Positions 25,201 through 34,651 of a stretch of 64,000 nt of DNA are shown here, one piece after another (position 1 is the first letter of the stretch; each line of letters opens with the position of its first letter). The position numbers and the translations under genes were made by a program. Below the pieces are notes generated by a model. The model had not been told where the DNA came from and made no database searches. It saw only the letters and a program-made list of their open reading frames with translations. This DNA comes from Pedobacter caeni (GTDB taxonomy: Bacteria; Bacteroidota; Bacteroidia; Sphingobacteriales; Sphingobacteriaceae), in NCBI RefSeq assembly GCF_900129215.1, contig NZ_FQUQ01000002.1, forward strand, positions 806,001-870,000, given 5' to 3'.

Positions 25201-28200
25201 TACTGTGGTAGGAGACAGAACAGAATTAAGCGCTTTAACGGACATGTTGAATCAATCCGGTGCGGTTGCCAATCAAACCCATCTGGGTTCAGTGAAAACG
25301 CAGATCGGACATACCAAATGTGCTGCCGGACTGGCGGGATTGATCAAAGCAACCTTAGCGGCTTATTACGGGATTAAACCACCCACCATCAATCTGAAAA
25401 CACCGAATAGCTATTATAACGGAGCCACAAGTCCTTTCGCTTTCCATACCGAAGCCGGATTATGGATGGAAGAAAAAAGATATGCCGGTGTGAGTGCCTT
25501 TGGCTTTGGTGGAACAAACTTCCACGCGGTTATAGAAAGTAACCATCAGGTTTCTGATGAGCTTCCTGCATTAAAATCATGGCCTTCGGAACTTTTTGTC
25601 TTCAGGGGCAATACCTATGAAGAGGCCAAGTCGAGGTTAAGCGTAGTCAAAAATCTGCTGGACGACAATGACAATATCAGCCTTAAAGATATTGCCTATA
25701 GTCTGGCACTGGAGAACGGGAAACCGGTACAACTCAGTATTGTGGCCGACAGACCTGAAGACCTGATCATGAAAATCGACCTGGCCCTGTCTGGTGTGGA
25801 AAGTAAGGATACTTACATCACGAAAAAGAAAGAAGGAAAGGTCGCATTTATGTTCCCTGGTCAGGGAAGTCAGCGGATCAATATGGCAAGAGATCTTTTT
25901 GTCATCTTTCCGGCAATGCGCAAGCTGCTGAAAGGAAGACCTGAGTATGAAAAAGTGCTCTTTCCCAATACGGTTTTTGATGAAGCATCGCTGAAAGCAC
26001 AGAAAGACAGGATTAAGGATACCCGTATGGCACAGCCACTTCTGGGGATTGTTGACCTCGCACTGGCGAATTTCCTGAAAGAGCTGGGAATGGAACCCGA
26101 TATGGTTGCGGGACATAGCTATGGCGAATTGCCTGCCTTGTGTTTTGCGGGTGCTTTTGATGAAGATCAGCTGGTGTTCTTAAGTGAGCAGCGTGCGAAG
26201 TCCATCCTGGATGCCGTAGAAGGAGAAGACACGGGAGCCATGATTGCCGTGAATGGGAATCAGGAAGATCTGTCCAAATGGATCGACGGTGTAGCAGATG
26301 TTTATGCGGTAAACTTCAATTCCCCGACTCAACAGGTACTGGCCGGAACAACTCCTGCCATCAAAAAGCTATCAGAGACCTTGAAGAAAGAGAAAGTATC
26401 TTTCCGGCCGCTGGAGGTGGCCTGTGCGTTCCATAGCCCGCTGGTAGAGAAATCAAAAGAGAACTACAAGTCGGTATTGAGCCAGGTAAACTTTAATGAC
26501 CTGAGCTTGCCGGTATGGTCAAATACCACTGCAGAAATCTATCCTGTAAATGCAGAGGCCATTAAAGAAAGGTTAACGGAACACCTGGTGAAACCGGTGA
26601 AATTTGTAGCGCAGGTACAGCAGATGTATGCTGATGGCGCAAGAATCTTTATCGAAGTAGGACCTGGAAAAGTATTAACCTCATTGGTCAAAGCCTGTCT
26701 GTCCAAAGATGAACTGCTGTTATATGCAGAAGACAACGGACACAACAAAATCACCCATTTGTTATGCACCATTGCGACTTATCTGGCCACCGGAAGGACT
26801 GTGAAAGTAGAAAAACTTTTTGAAGGCCGTGAAGGAACAATGCTGAACCTGGATGAACCCGGACAATACAAGAAAAGTCCGACGGTATGGTCTGTTAACG
26901 GACAGCATGCCATCCCTACTGTAGGAAAACTTCCTGCGTATGGTGCATTACCAATCATAGAACCACTCAAGATGAAAAATATAGAAGGAAGAACCGAAAT
27001 CATAAATACCCCGTCCAATGGAGCTGAACTGATGATGCAGGAATACCTGAACAGCATGAAAATGATGATTCAGGCACAGCGTGATGTCATGTTGACTTTC
27101 CTTGGACAACATGTTCCACAGGGAAATCCTGTTGCTTTTCAACCCATAGTAAACAGAGTAGAGTCCACCGCTCAACATGTTATTCCGGCGGCAGTAATTG
27201 CAGCACCTCAGGTGACTGCAACAAAACCTGTCCGGGTACAGATCGATGTGAAAATGGTATTGATGCAGATTGTGAGCGATAAAACAGGATATCCGCAGGA
27301 GATGCTGGGTATGGAGATGGACCTGGAAGCCGACCTGAGCATTGACTCGATTAAGCGTATGGAAATTATCGGTGCGTTGCGTACAGAGCTGGGAGGTTTT
27401 AGTCAGGCGGATAAAAACGAAGACACCTTTATGGAACAGTTGGCGGCCATTAAAACTTTAAATGGTCTGGTCAACTGGATCAAAGAAAATAGTCCGGTAT
27501 CGGAAGTGATTCCTGAACCGGAAACTCCTGCTCCCTCAGGAACTGTAGTTAAGCTAACTGCGGAAGACATCAAATCTGCTATTTTATTGGTTGTGAGTGA
27601 AAAAACCGGCTACCCTCAGGATATGCTGGGAATGGATCTTGACCTGGAAGCTGACTTGAGTATCGATTCGATCAAACGGATGGAGATCATCGGCGAGTTG
27701 AAAATCAAAATCGGATTCAGCAAAGGCGAAGATGCCGGAGATGACCTGATGGAAAAACTGGCTGCAATTAAAACCTTGAATGGCCTGGTCAACTGGATTT
27801 CAGAAATTGAAACAGAAAGCCAGGAAACAGTGATTTCTGCTCAGCAGATTATTGGCGAAAGTGTACAGGTACCAGCCGAAAGCTTGTCGCGCCTCCGCTT
27901 TGAACTGACACCATCTGAATTGCTGAATACAGAACTTGCCGCCCTTAAAGGACAAAAGTTTGCGGTAACTGATGATGAAGGACCTCAGGCCATTGCCATC
28001 AAAAAAGCTTTTGAAAAACAAGGGGCCATCGTAGATATCGTATCCATCAACGATGACCTTAAAGGATATCAGGGATTGCTGATTCTCAATATGTTTGATT
28101 CTGTTAAACAAACGGAGATCATTGATCACATTGCCCTGATCAAACAACTGGATCTGGAAGAGCTGAAGTGGGTATACTTTATTTCTGATACCAAAAGTCA

Positions 28201-29299
28201 TATGAGCCAACAGGCTGATACGACTACTTTGAGACGTTTTCAAGGATATTCAGGACTGTTTAAAAGTTTGGATAAGGAATATGAACAAACCAAATTCAGG
28301 GTGGTTAGTCTGGCTATAAAACAAAGCCCTAAAGCGGTGGCAGACATCACGCTGAATGAAATATTAAATCCTGACGATCCTTCGGAAGTGATTTATAACG
28401 GAGATGGCCGGCAAACACTGGAACTGATCCCTTCTGAACTGATCACCGGACTGGAAGATTCCCATATCCAACTGGATAAAGATGCGGTAGTACTGGTGTT
28501 GGGCGGTGCACAGGGCATCACTTCAGAGCTGATGATGCGTTTTGCCAAGGATTACCCTTGCCGTTATATCCTGGTTGGCCGTTCTCCTGATCCGAGAACG
28601 AACGGACTGGAACAATTCTCTTTCTTAAAAACGAAAGAAGAAATCAGAGCCTACCTTGTTAAACTCGGTGTACTTAAAAAACCGGCAGAAATAGAACAGG
28701 AAACCTCCAGGATTTATAAAAATAACCAGATTCTTCAGACCATTGCTGCTTTGGAACTGACCGGATCTATCGTTTCCTATGAAGCACTGGACCTTCGTGA
28801 TGAGCAAGGTTTAAGCACTTTGATCAGTAATGTTTATGAGGAATACGGAAGGATTGACGGGGTTGTTCATGGTGCTGGTTTGCTGGAAGACAAGCTCTTC
28901 CACGCGAAAACACTGGATTCTTTTAAAAGAGTTTTTGAAACCAAGGTGACTCCTTTGAGAGTACTTGCAGAACAGCTCAGGGCAGACACACAATTCGTCA
29001 TCCTGTTCTCCAGTATCGCTTCTGTTTATGGAAACCGCGGACAAACAGATTATGCTGCTGCAAACAGTGTAATGGACAGGTATGCCTGGGAACTGAAAGA
29101 GAAGATCAAAGGAAAAGTACTTTCTATCAACTGGGGGCCATGGAAAGGTGCCGGAATGGTATCTCCTTCTTTAGAGAAAGAATATGAACGACGTGGAATT
29201 TCCATGATCCCTCTGGATGAAGGAATGGAGACTTTCCTGAATGAAATGAAATATGGTAATGAGAGTCAGGTGCTCATCATGGCAGGTAACAACTGGTAG
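22292..29299 (+). CDS. PUFA/glycolipid-type synthase A: ER-like x2, KS, AT, ACP, ACP, KR
   Basis: Iterative fatty-acid/polyketide synthase of 2335 residues. Residues 1-240 are a first, partial FMN-barrel region (YVQGGVGIHTAAALIASGA). Residues 265-630 are a second with YPIAQGPMTRVSD and FEGRECGGHVGPLSS, as in PfaD enoyl reductases. KS is residues 640-1080 with Cys832, His967 and His1007 all present. AT is 1185-1490 with FPGQGSQ, nucleophile Ser1276 (GHSYG) and His1381 (AFHS, malonyl type). Two ACPs carry phosphopantetheine serines Ser1686 and Ser1793 (DLSIDSIKRMEIIG). KR starts with GGAQGIT near 2071 and has Tyr2254 in DYAAAN. In classical PUFA systems the enoyl reductase is a separate gene; here it is fused. 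The next gene starts 2 bases after the stop, so translation is coupled. Confidence 0.93.
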   Translation: MKTPLIIGITPFERPDVNLALSLSNAKAFPVLHLGRDQARAAEALEQLTQRSSGEFGVCLVSEDMNNVILPVQVTMVVLPYGMKWTRPEQVKLFYQVHDVHEARKAQAEGAAGIIVKGNEGAGKVGYESSYVLFQRIVKEIKNIDIYVQGGVGIHTAAALIASGATGVVLDSQLALFPESTLPKAIKLVCEKLSGNETRLIGDFRVLVRPNSPALEANATAKDLEKYFEDFDLEKSFLPMGQDIALATDLETRYRKLNKLVFGIEEAVYGHLNQAKSLNVISAGNALAKELNITYPIAQGPMTRVSDVAPFANAVAEAGALPFVALSLLKGETAKNLIAETKRLAGEKTWGVGILGFAPAELRDEQIEYIKEQMPPVVLIAGGRPSQAKPLEKLGIKTFLHVPSASLLDMFLKEGAKRFVFEGRECGGHVGPLSSMVLWEKQIERLLKEDHPEQISVFFAGGIHDSLSTAFIAVMAAPLAAKGVKVGVLMGTSYLYTKEAVSTGAIGDQFQEQARLSADTILLETAPGHETRCLNSPFATFFNEEKEKLQKEGIDKKEIWAKLETLNVGRLRIAAKGIERRGDQLVTIDEKEQLTLGMYMIGQVASMCNEIVSVLDLHKEVADGNFAHIQQAVLSSPPESKEKSLNVAIVGMACIFPGAKNIEEYWRNIILGTDEVTEVPDERWNKALYYDPASTAADMSHSKWGGFIPKIDFDPLEYGIPPQSLAAIEPTQLLSLMVARQAMEHAGYKDGSFNAENVSVIIGAEGGNDLANSYSFRCFSKQVFGEMPEELDAALPKMTEDSFPGILANVISGRITNRLNLGGRNFTVDAACASSLAAIDLACQELFLEKSDMVLAGGADLHNGINDYLMFSSTHALSRKGRCATFDAEADGIALGEGVAMLVLKRHDDALRDGDTVYAVIQGIGGSSDGKSLGLTAPRKSGQVKALERAYEQAGISPSLLGLVEAHGTGTVVGDRTELSALTDMLNQSGAVANQTHLGSVKTQIGHTKCAAGLAGLIKATLAAYYGIKPPTINLKTPNSYYNGATSPFAFHTEAGLWMEEKRYAGVSAFGFGGTNFHAVIESNHQVSDELPALKSWPSELFVFRGNTYEEAKSRLSVVKNLLDDNDNISLKDIAYSLALENGKPVQLSIVADRPEDLIMKIDLALSGVESKDTYITKKKEGKVAFMFPGQGSQRINMARDLFVIFPAMRKLLKGRPEYEKVLFPNTVFDEASLKAQKDRIKDTRMAQPLLGIVDLALANFLKELGMEPDMVAGHSYGELPALCFAGAFDEDQLVFLSEQRAKSILDAVEGEDTGAMIAVNGNQEDLSKWIDGVADVYAVNFNSPTQQVLAGTTPAIKKLSETLKKEKVSFRPLEVACAFHSPLVEKSKENYKSVLSQVNFNDLSLPVWSNTTAEIYPVNAEAIKERLTEHLVKPVKFVAQVQQMYADGARIFIEVGPGKVLTSLVKACLSKDELLLYAEDNGHNKITHLLCTIATYLATGRTVKVEKLFEGREGTMLNLDEPGQYKKSPTVWSVNGQHAIPTVGKLPAYGALPIIEPLKMKNIEGRTEIINTPSNGAELMMQEYLNSMKMMIQAQRDVMLTFLGQHVPQGNPVAFQPIVNRVESTAQHVIPAAVIAAPQVTATKPVRVQIDVKMVLMQIVSDKTGYPQEMLGMEMDLEADLSIDSIKRMEIIGALRTELGGFSQADKNEDTFMEQLAAIKTLNGLVNWIKENSPVSEVIPEPETPAPSGTVVKLTAEDIKSAILLVVSEKTGYPQDMLGMDLDLEADLSIDSIKRMEIIGELKIKIGFSKGEDAGDDLMEKLAAIKTLNGLVNWISEIETESQETVISAQQIIGESVQVPAESLSRLRFELTPSELLNTELAALKGQKFAVTDDEGPQAIAIKKAFEKQGAIVDIVSINDDLKGYQGLLILNMFDSVKQTEIIDHIALIKQLDLEELKWVYFISDTKSHMSQQADTTTLRRFQGYSGLFKSLDKEYEQTKFRVVSLAIKQSPKAVADITLNEILNPDDPSEVIYNGDGRQTLELIPSELITGLEDSHIQLDKDAVVLVLGGAQGITSELMMRFAKDYPCRYILVGRSPDPRTNGLEQFSFLKTKEEIRAYLVKLGVLKKPAEIEQETSRIYKNNQILQTIAALELTGSIVSYEALDLRDEQGLSTLISNVYEEYGRIDGVVHGAGLLEDKLFHAKTLDSFKRVFETKVTPLRVLAEQLRADTQFVILFSSIASVYGNRGQTDYAAANSVMDRYAWELKEKIKGKVLSINWGPWKGAGMVSPSLEKEYERRGISMIPLDEGMETFLNEMKYGNESQVLIMAGNNW

Positions 29300-29301
29300 C
29301 C

Positions 29302-32300
29302 ATGAAAAAGACGGACATCGCCATCATTGGAATGTCCTGCATTTTCCCGGGTGCGGAAGATGTAGAGACCTTCTGGCAAAATATAATCAATAAGGTAGAT
29401 TCTACGCAGACCGTACCGGCCGACAGAATTGATCCTGTACATTTTGATTCCGGCGCTACGGGGGTAGATCGATTCTATTGCAATAGGGGAGGATTTATTC
29501 CAGAATTCGTGTTTGACCCTTCGGATTTTGGAATCCTTCCCCTTGCAGTAGAGGGAACGGAACCCGATCATTTGCTAACGCTGAGCCTGGTGCATAAAGC
29601 ACTGGGCGATGCGGGCGTGTTGGACAAGAACCACATTCTTGAAAAAACAGGAATCATCATTGGTAAAGGGAATTATTCTGGTCCGGGTGCGACAAGGGCT
29701 ATCGAGATCGTGAGGACCGGGGAGCAGATCGTTCATTTATTGAAAGAGCTGATGCCCGATTTATCAGGAGCCGAAATTGAAAACATAAAAAAAGAATACC
29801 AATTGCGTAAAGGACGTTTCGGACCTGATACGGCAATGGGACTGATTCCAAATCTGGTGGCTTCATTGGTGGCCAACAGGCTGAACCTTGGTGGAGCGGC
29901 CTATACCCTGGATGCGGCTTGTGCCAGCTCTTTAATTGCGATAGACCAGGCCGTACAGGAACTGAATAGTGGCCGATGTGATCTGATGATTGCAGGAGGA
30001 GTGCATGTAGGGCAGAATGCTGCTTTCTGGAGTATCTTCAGTCAGCTGGGCGCTTTATCTAAAAGAGGTAAAATCAGCCCTTTTGATGCACATGCCGATG
30101 GATTGCTGATCGGAGAAGGTTGCGGTTTTGTGGTACTCAAACGTCTGGAAGATGCGGTCAGGGATCAGGATAAGATCTATTCAGTATTAAAAGGAGTTGG
30201 GGTCAGCAGTGATGGCAGCGGGACAAGTGTGATGAGCCCTTCTGTAAAAGGACAGCTGAAAGCCATTGCTCAGGCCTGGGGAAATTCAGGACTGGAAGCC
30301 GGAAAGATCGGCTATATCGAAGCACATGGAACAGGAACTCCACTTGGAGATAAAACAGAAATAGAGACCCTTTCCCAATTTTTTGGTAAGGATGAGTCTT
30401 TGCCAAAAGCGGGAATAGGAACGGTAAAATCCAATATCGGACATGCCATGCCTGCTGCGGGGATTGCAGGTTTGATCAAAGCTTCCCTGGCCTTGTATCA
30501 CGGGATTCTTCCTCCAACACTTCATTGTGAGGAACCATTGGCTGTGTTTAAGGACAGCCGCTTTCAACCGGTTCAGGAAGCTCAGAACTGGGAAGCCTCC
30601 GGCTTGCCGAAGATTGCAGGTGTAAATGCTTTTGGTTTTGGCGGCATCAATGCCCATGTGGTACTGGAAGGATACCTTCCATTGGAAGCTCAGCAGTTAA
30701 GTACTGCGGAAGTCAAAAAGGCAGCAACAGATGAAGTGTTGTTGCTGGCAAGGGAAAGTCATGAAGAACTGATACTTGCTTTGGAAACCAATGACCGAAA
30801 CCCGGGAAATGGAACATACCGCATCGCTGTATTTGATCCCAGCCCGGAGCGCTTAAAAAAAGCCCTGAAAATTGCAGGCAAAAATCTGCCATGGCGTAAT
30901 AAACAAGACATCTGGTACAGCAATGAGCCCCTTTTAAGCAAAGGTGGTAAAATAGCCTTTGTATTTCCGGGACTGGATGGCCTTGCAGGTGGAGAGGTAA
31001 ACAGCGTAGCTGAATATTTTAACATTCCGCAAGACAACAACAGCAAAGCTGAAGGCTTACTTAATGAGGCACTAAAAATATTAAATAAAAGCAGTGTACT
31101 GGATACTGCACTCAAGCAATTGGGCGTATTGCCGGAAATGAATGCAGGGCATAGCTTAGGCGAATGGCTGGCCGCAAGGTCATCAGAGCTGGCAGAAGAA
31201 TCTTCTGTATTACAATTGCTCAATTACCTGAACCCGGAAACTTTTGAACTGAAAGATTCCAGGTTTATTGCCGTGGGATGTGGCATAGAACAATTGCAAC
31301 CCATCATGCAGGATATTGAACAGCTGTACCTTTCCAATGACAATTGTCCGCAGCAGGTGATCCTTTGTGGAAGCAATACGGCATTAGAGCAATTGGTTCC
31401 CATACTAAAGGCAAAACAGATCTTCCATCAGATTCTTCCTTTTCAATCTGGTTTCCATTCTCCTTTTGTGGAAGATAAACTGGAAGTGATGCTGGAAGGA
31501 ATGAGCAAAATGCAATTCCGAAAAACCAAATTCCCTTTATGGTCTGCTACAACCCTGGAGCTATATCCGGAAGGTTTTGAAGCGATCAGGCAGCTCAGCG
31601 TGGAACACCTCATTAAGCCGGTGCGTTTCCGTGAACTGACGGAGAAACTATACGAGGAAGGAGCCAGACTGTTTATTCAGGTGGGCTCCGGAGGGCTGAT
31701 CGGATTTATTGATGATACCTTAAAAGGTAAAAGCTGCAGCACCGTATCTTCAAATACCGCGCTGAGGTCTGGTGTTGCCCAACTGCAAAGGGTCCTGGCT
31801 GCTTTGTTTGTAGAAGGCAAAGAGGCCGGGATGAAATTCATGGGCTACGATAAACTGCAGGAGCCCCTCCTTAAAAAAGGACTAAAGCTACAACTTGGCC
31901 TGCCTTTGATCAGTAACCTGAACGGATTAAAAAATCTGGCACTCCAGCAGGAAAACAAGGCTCCCCGCAGGGAAGCCATTATGGAAGATGTTGCCCATCC
32001 TTTAATGAGGGCTTTTAATGAAAATGTAGAAGAAATGATTGGGATCCAATCGGAACTGCTGCAGCTTTTTCAGAATAAACCATTTACGCTCAATGCGTAC
32101 GCTCCGACAACCGGGACTTCACCAGCGGTAATGCCGCTGGTGGTAACCCCGGTTAGGGTTCCTTTTACAAAGGCAATGGACATCACACTTGAAAATTGTC
32201 CTTACCTCGTGGATCATTCCCTGCTCAGGCAGCCTAAAGGCTGGCATTGTGTGGACGATATGGACCCTGTAATTCCGATGACGATGATCTTCGAAATGTT

Positions 32301-33600
32301 TGGAGAGATCGCTGCAGAACAGGCCCCAGCCGAGCGTGTACATAAGATCGGGAACATCAAGGTGTTTCAATGGATGAATGTGGCGAAGCCCTTCCGCGAA
32401 ACGATTACCGGAGAGTGGAAAGCTGAACATCTGGTATACCTCAACCTCGAACGTTTTGCCAATGCCGAAGTATTGCTCAACAGCACTGCTACCGCAGCAC
32501 CTAAGCGGAGCTTTGACATTGGGGAATCCTTAAATATCGAAAGGACAGCTACTCAGATTTATGAAGAGCACATGTTCCACGGACCGGGTTATCAAGGCAT
32601 CAGGGAGCTGATCAAAGTTGGGGAAAAAGGCATCACCGGAATGATTGAAGGTGGCGCAGGAAAAGGTTCATTGCTGGACAATGCCGGACAATTGTTCGGG
32701 TTATGGCTACAGCTGACCCTGACCAAAGACCGGATCGCTTTCCCGGTTAAAATCCAGGAAATAGAATTCTTTGGCGAGATGATGGACCAGCAGGGGGTTT
32801 TTGAATGTACCTGCGTACTGACGGAACTCAATGAAGAATTTGCAACGGCCGACTTTGTGATGAAAAGGGACAACCAGGTTTGGGCGATCATCAGCGGCTG
32901 GCAAAACAGAAGGCTGGAAATTGATGAAGCGCTATGGAAAGTATCCATGTCGCCATTACACAACCGCTTGTCGGAAGAAGTGGCACCGGGAGTATTCCTG
33001 TTCCATAATGCCTATACCCGCGTGGTTTCCTGGGATTTCATCTTGAAGCGCTATTTTAATCAGGACGAGAAAAAACACCATTTATCCCTCTTGCCGAATA
33101 AAAGAAAAGAATGGATCATCAGTCGTGTGGCGGTAAAAGATGCTGTTAGAAACCTGCTGAACCAGGAAAAACAGGAAGCCTGCTATCCGATCTCTTTTGA
33201 AATCAGGTCGGACGAAGTGCATAAACCTTACCTCCACGGACCGATGACGGATGGGATAGAGATCTCCATTGCGCATAAAGGAACCGATGCAGTAGGTATT
33301 GCCCGTTATAACCGCCCTGTAGGGATCGACATTGAGCGTATTGAAGAACGAAGTGAAGGCTTCTACGAGTTGGTGTTTTCTGCAGAAGAGCAGGTTTTAC
33401 TCGCTGATAAAGATAAAGCCGAATGGGCTACCCGTTTCTGGGTGGCAAAAGAAGCTTATGGTAAATTCCTGGGGAAAGGTTTACAGGGAAACCCAAGAGC
33501 CTATGTGATCGAAGAGGTCAATGGCGAAGAATTAAGAATAAAAGACATCATCATTAAAACTATTAAACATAAAAACTATATCATCGGATGGACACTATAA
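29302..33600 (+). CDS. Synthase B: KS, AT-like, DH, phosphopantetheinyl transferase
   Basis: A protein of 1432 residues. The KS has Cys207, His342 and His381, so it should be active. The AT-like domain keeps Ser618 (GHSLG) and His719 (GFHS), but its oxyanion loop reads FPGLDGLA with Leu558 where FPGQGSQ has Gln. It also lacks about 25 residues before the nucleophile, so it may be a weak or altered acyl transferase. The PKS-type double-hotdog DH has His972 (VDHSLL) and Asp1126-xxx-Gln1130 (DNAGQ). The C-terminus is an Sfp-type phosphopantetheinyl transferase with GIDIERI (Asp1343, Glu1345) and WVAKEAYGK (Lys1383, Glu1384, Lys1388). DH-PPTase order recalls enediyne synthases. Together with protein A it supplies every step of a reductive cycle. 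Confidence 0.92.
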   Translation: MKKTDIAIIGMSCIFPGAEDVETFWQNIINKVDSTQTVPADRIDPVHFDSGATGVDRFYCNRGGFIPEFVFDPSDFGILPLAVEGTEPDHLLTLSLVHKALGDAGVLDKNHILEKTGIIIGKGNYSGPGATRAIEIVRTGEQIVHLLKELMPDLSGAEIENIKKEYQLRKGRFGPDTAMGLIPNLVASLVANRLNLGGAAYTLDAACASSLIAIDQAVQELNSGRCDLMIAGGVHVGQNAAFWSIFSQLGALSKRGKISPFDAHADGLLIGEGCGFVVLKRLEDAVRDQDKIYSVLKGVGVSSDGSGTSVMSPSVKGQLKAIAQAWGNSGLEAGKIGYIEAHGTGTPLGDKTEIETLSQFFGKDESLPKAGIGTVKSNIGHAMPAAGIAGLIKASLALYHGILPPTLHCEEPLAVFKDSRFQPVQEAQNWEASGLPKIAGVNAFGFGGINAHVVLEGYLPLEAQQLSTAEVKKAATDEVLLLARESHEELILALETNDRNPGNGTYRIAVFDPSPERLKKALKIAGKNLPWRNKQDIWYSNEPLLSKGGKIAFVFPGLDGLAGGEVNSVAEYFNIPQDNNSKAEGLLNEALKILNKSSVLDTALKQLGVLPEMNAGHSLGEWLAARSSELAEESSVLQLLNYLNPETFELKDSRFIAVGCGIEQLQPIMQDIEQLYLSNDNCPQQVILCGSNTALEQLVPILKAKQIFHQILPFQSGFHSPFVEDKLEVMLEGMSKMQFRKTKFPLWSATTLELYPEGFEAIRQLSVEHLIKPVRFRELTEKLYEEGARLFIQVGSGGLIGFIDDTLKGKSCSTVSSNTALRSGVAQLQRVLAALFVEGKEAGMKFMGYDKLQEPLLKKGLKLQLGLPLISNLNGLKNLALQQENKAPRREAIMEDVAHPLMRAFNENVEEMIGIQSELLQLFQNKPFTLNAYAPTTGTSPAVMPLVVTPVRVPFTKAMDITLENCPYLVDHSLLRQPKGWHCVDDMDPVIPMTMIFEMFGEIAAEQAPAERVHKIGNIKVFQWMNVAKPFRETITGEWKAEHLVYLNLERFANAEVLLNSTATAAPKRSFDIGESLNIERTATQIYEEHMFHGPGYQGIRELIKVGEKGITGMIEGGAGKGSLLDNAGQLFGLWLQLTLTKDRIAFPVKIQEIEFFGEMMDQQGVFECTCVLTELNEEFATADFVMKRDNQVWAIISGWQNRRLEIDEALWKVSMSPLHNRLSEEVAPGVFLFHNAYTRVVSWDFILKRYFNQDEKKHHLSLLPNKRKEWIISRVAVKDAVRNLLNQEKQEACYPISFEIRSDEVHKPYLHGPMTDGIEISIAHKGTDAVGIARYNRPVGIDIERIEERSEGFYELVFSAEEQVLLADKDKAEWATRFWVAKEAYGKFLGKGLQGNPRAYVIEEVNGEELRIKDIIIKTIKHKNYIIGWTL

Positions 33601-33887
33601 TATCAACAGCGAAACTAAACAGCAGCGAGATCTTTGATCTAATGAAACAATTTATCACTGAAGTGATCGGCGAAGAATTTGTGGAAGAAATGGACATCAC
33701 GATGGAAAGTTCTTTTACCAAAGACCTGGAGATGGACAGCATAGAGATTGTGTCTTTCTCAGAGAAAATAAAGAACCATTTTGGAGAGCAGATTGATTTT
33801 ACCGGCTGGTTGTCGAACATGGACCTGGACGAACTGATCAACCTGAACCTGGGCACTATTGTTAATTACATCGAAGAATGCCAATAA
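33588..33887 (+). CDS. Free-standing acyl carrier protein
   Basis: A protein of 99 residues with an acidic four-helix carrier fold. The phosphopantetheine site is Ser51 in KDLEMDSIEIVSF. It starts inside the last codons of synthase B (13-base overlap) and its own end overlaps the hydrolase start by 10 bases, so it is co-translated with both. The DSIE motif differs from the twin ACPs of protein A, suggesting a separate job, for example loading, offloading, or presenting the chain to the glycosyl- or acyltransferases. It would be activated by the transferase domain of the preceding protein. Confidence 0.92.
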   Translation: MDTIISTAKLNSSEIFDLMKQFITEVIGEEFVEEMDITMESSFTKDLEMDSIEIVSFSEKIKNHFGEQIDFTGWLSNMDLDELINLNLGTIVNYIEECQ

Positions 33888-34639
33888 TTAACGTAAAAAG
33901 CCGGGGCGTACATGTTCAGGAACTGAATAAAGGAGCAGCCGAAACGGTGCTCCTGGTTCATGGCATGTTCAGCAACCTCTCTATTTACTATTTTAATATC
34001 GCCCCTATTCTGGCGAAGCATTTTCATGTGGTCATGTATGACCTGAAAAGTCATGGCATGAGCGAAAAGATTGCGGATGGATACGACCTGAACAGCATGA
34101 CCGATGACTTGTCGGAGCTGCTGGAAAGGCTGGAATTATCCTCAGTGCACCTGGCAGGTTATAGTTTCGGTGGACTGATCTCCCTGAAAATGGCGGCCCG
34201 ATTTCCGGATAAGATCAAAAAACTCGCCATCATTGAAGCACCGGATCCTAACGACGATAAAACCCGTGACATCATTGATGAATACAGCAGGGAGTTTCTG
34301 GAATATTATGTCCAGAACTTTGCCGATACCACCAAATCGAAAATGGGCAAAAGGCAGATGGAGAAAAACCACCGCATGTATGAATACCTGTTTCATGAAA
34401 CGAGCATCAAAAGTGATATGATCAGGGAGCGTGATTTCTTCAGTGCCGCGGAGATCGGTGAAATTTCGCAGGAAACATTGCTCTTGTATGGTGCGGACTC
34501 CAATTGTCTGGAAGCGGGTAAGAAATTAAAAAAGAAAATAAAGAGAGTGGAGATGCTGGAAGTAGATGGCGACCATAATGTGCCTATCCAGCAGCCGGCA
34601 AGTATTGGAAACCTAATGGAATCATTTTTTAAGAATTAA
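33878..34639 (+). CDS. Alpha/beta hydrolase, probable thioesterase of the cluster
   Basis: A cytoplasmic alpha/beta hydrolase of 253 residues. It has the oxyanion block LLVHGMFSN, nucleophile Ser96 in GYSFGG, an acid-bearing strand LLLYGADSN and catalytic His233 in VDGDHNVP. A cap region between residues 130 and 190 is charged and helical. Size and motifs fit the MenH / proline-iminopeptidase-like group that includes discrete type II thioesterases. Its position directly after the ACP, with overlapping start, makes release or editing of acyl chains from the carrier the most likely job; that part is inference. Confidence 0.85.
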   Translation: MPIINVKSRGVHVQELNKGAAETVLLVHGMFSNLSIYYFNIAPILAKHFHVVMYDLKSHGMSEKIADGYDLNSMTDDLSELLERLELSSVHLAGYSFGGLISLKMAARFPDKIKKLAIIEAPDPNDDKTRDIIDEYSREFLEYYVQNFADTTKSKMGKRQMEKNHRMYEYLFHETSIKSDMIRERDFFSAAEIGEISQETLLLYGADSNCLEAGKKLKKKIKRVEMLEVDGDHNVPIQQPASIGNLMESFFKN

Positions 34640-34651
34640 ATAAATCGCCCT

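Noticed and set aside
25637..26116. Minus-strand ORF of 159 residues inside synthase A
   Set aside because: It is the antisense shadow of the KS-AT linker and AT, which has clear domain sequence on the + strand.
27240..27810. Tandem ACP repeat as an assembly duplication
   Set aside because: The two carriers differ at many positions (for example GALRTELGGFSQ against GELKIKIGFSKG), and tandem ACPs are normal in PUFA-type synthases.
22292..33887. Flexirubin, aryl polyene or enediyne cluster
   Set aside because: No separate small KS/CLF pair, tyrosine ammonia-lyase or aryl-loading genes for the first two. For an enediyne, the single KS-AT-ACP-KR-DH-PPTase protein and its companion genes are absent; only the DH-PPTase order is shared.
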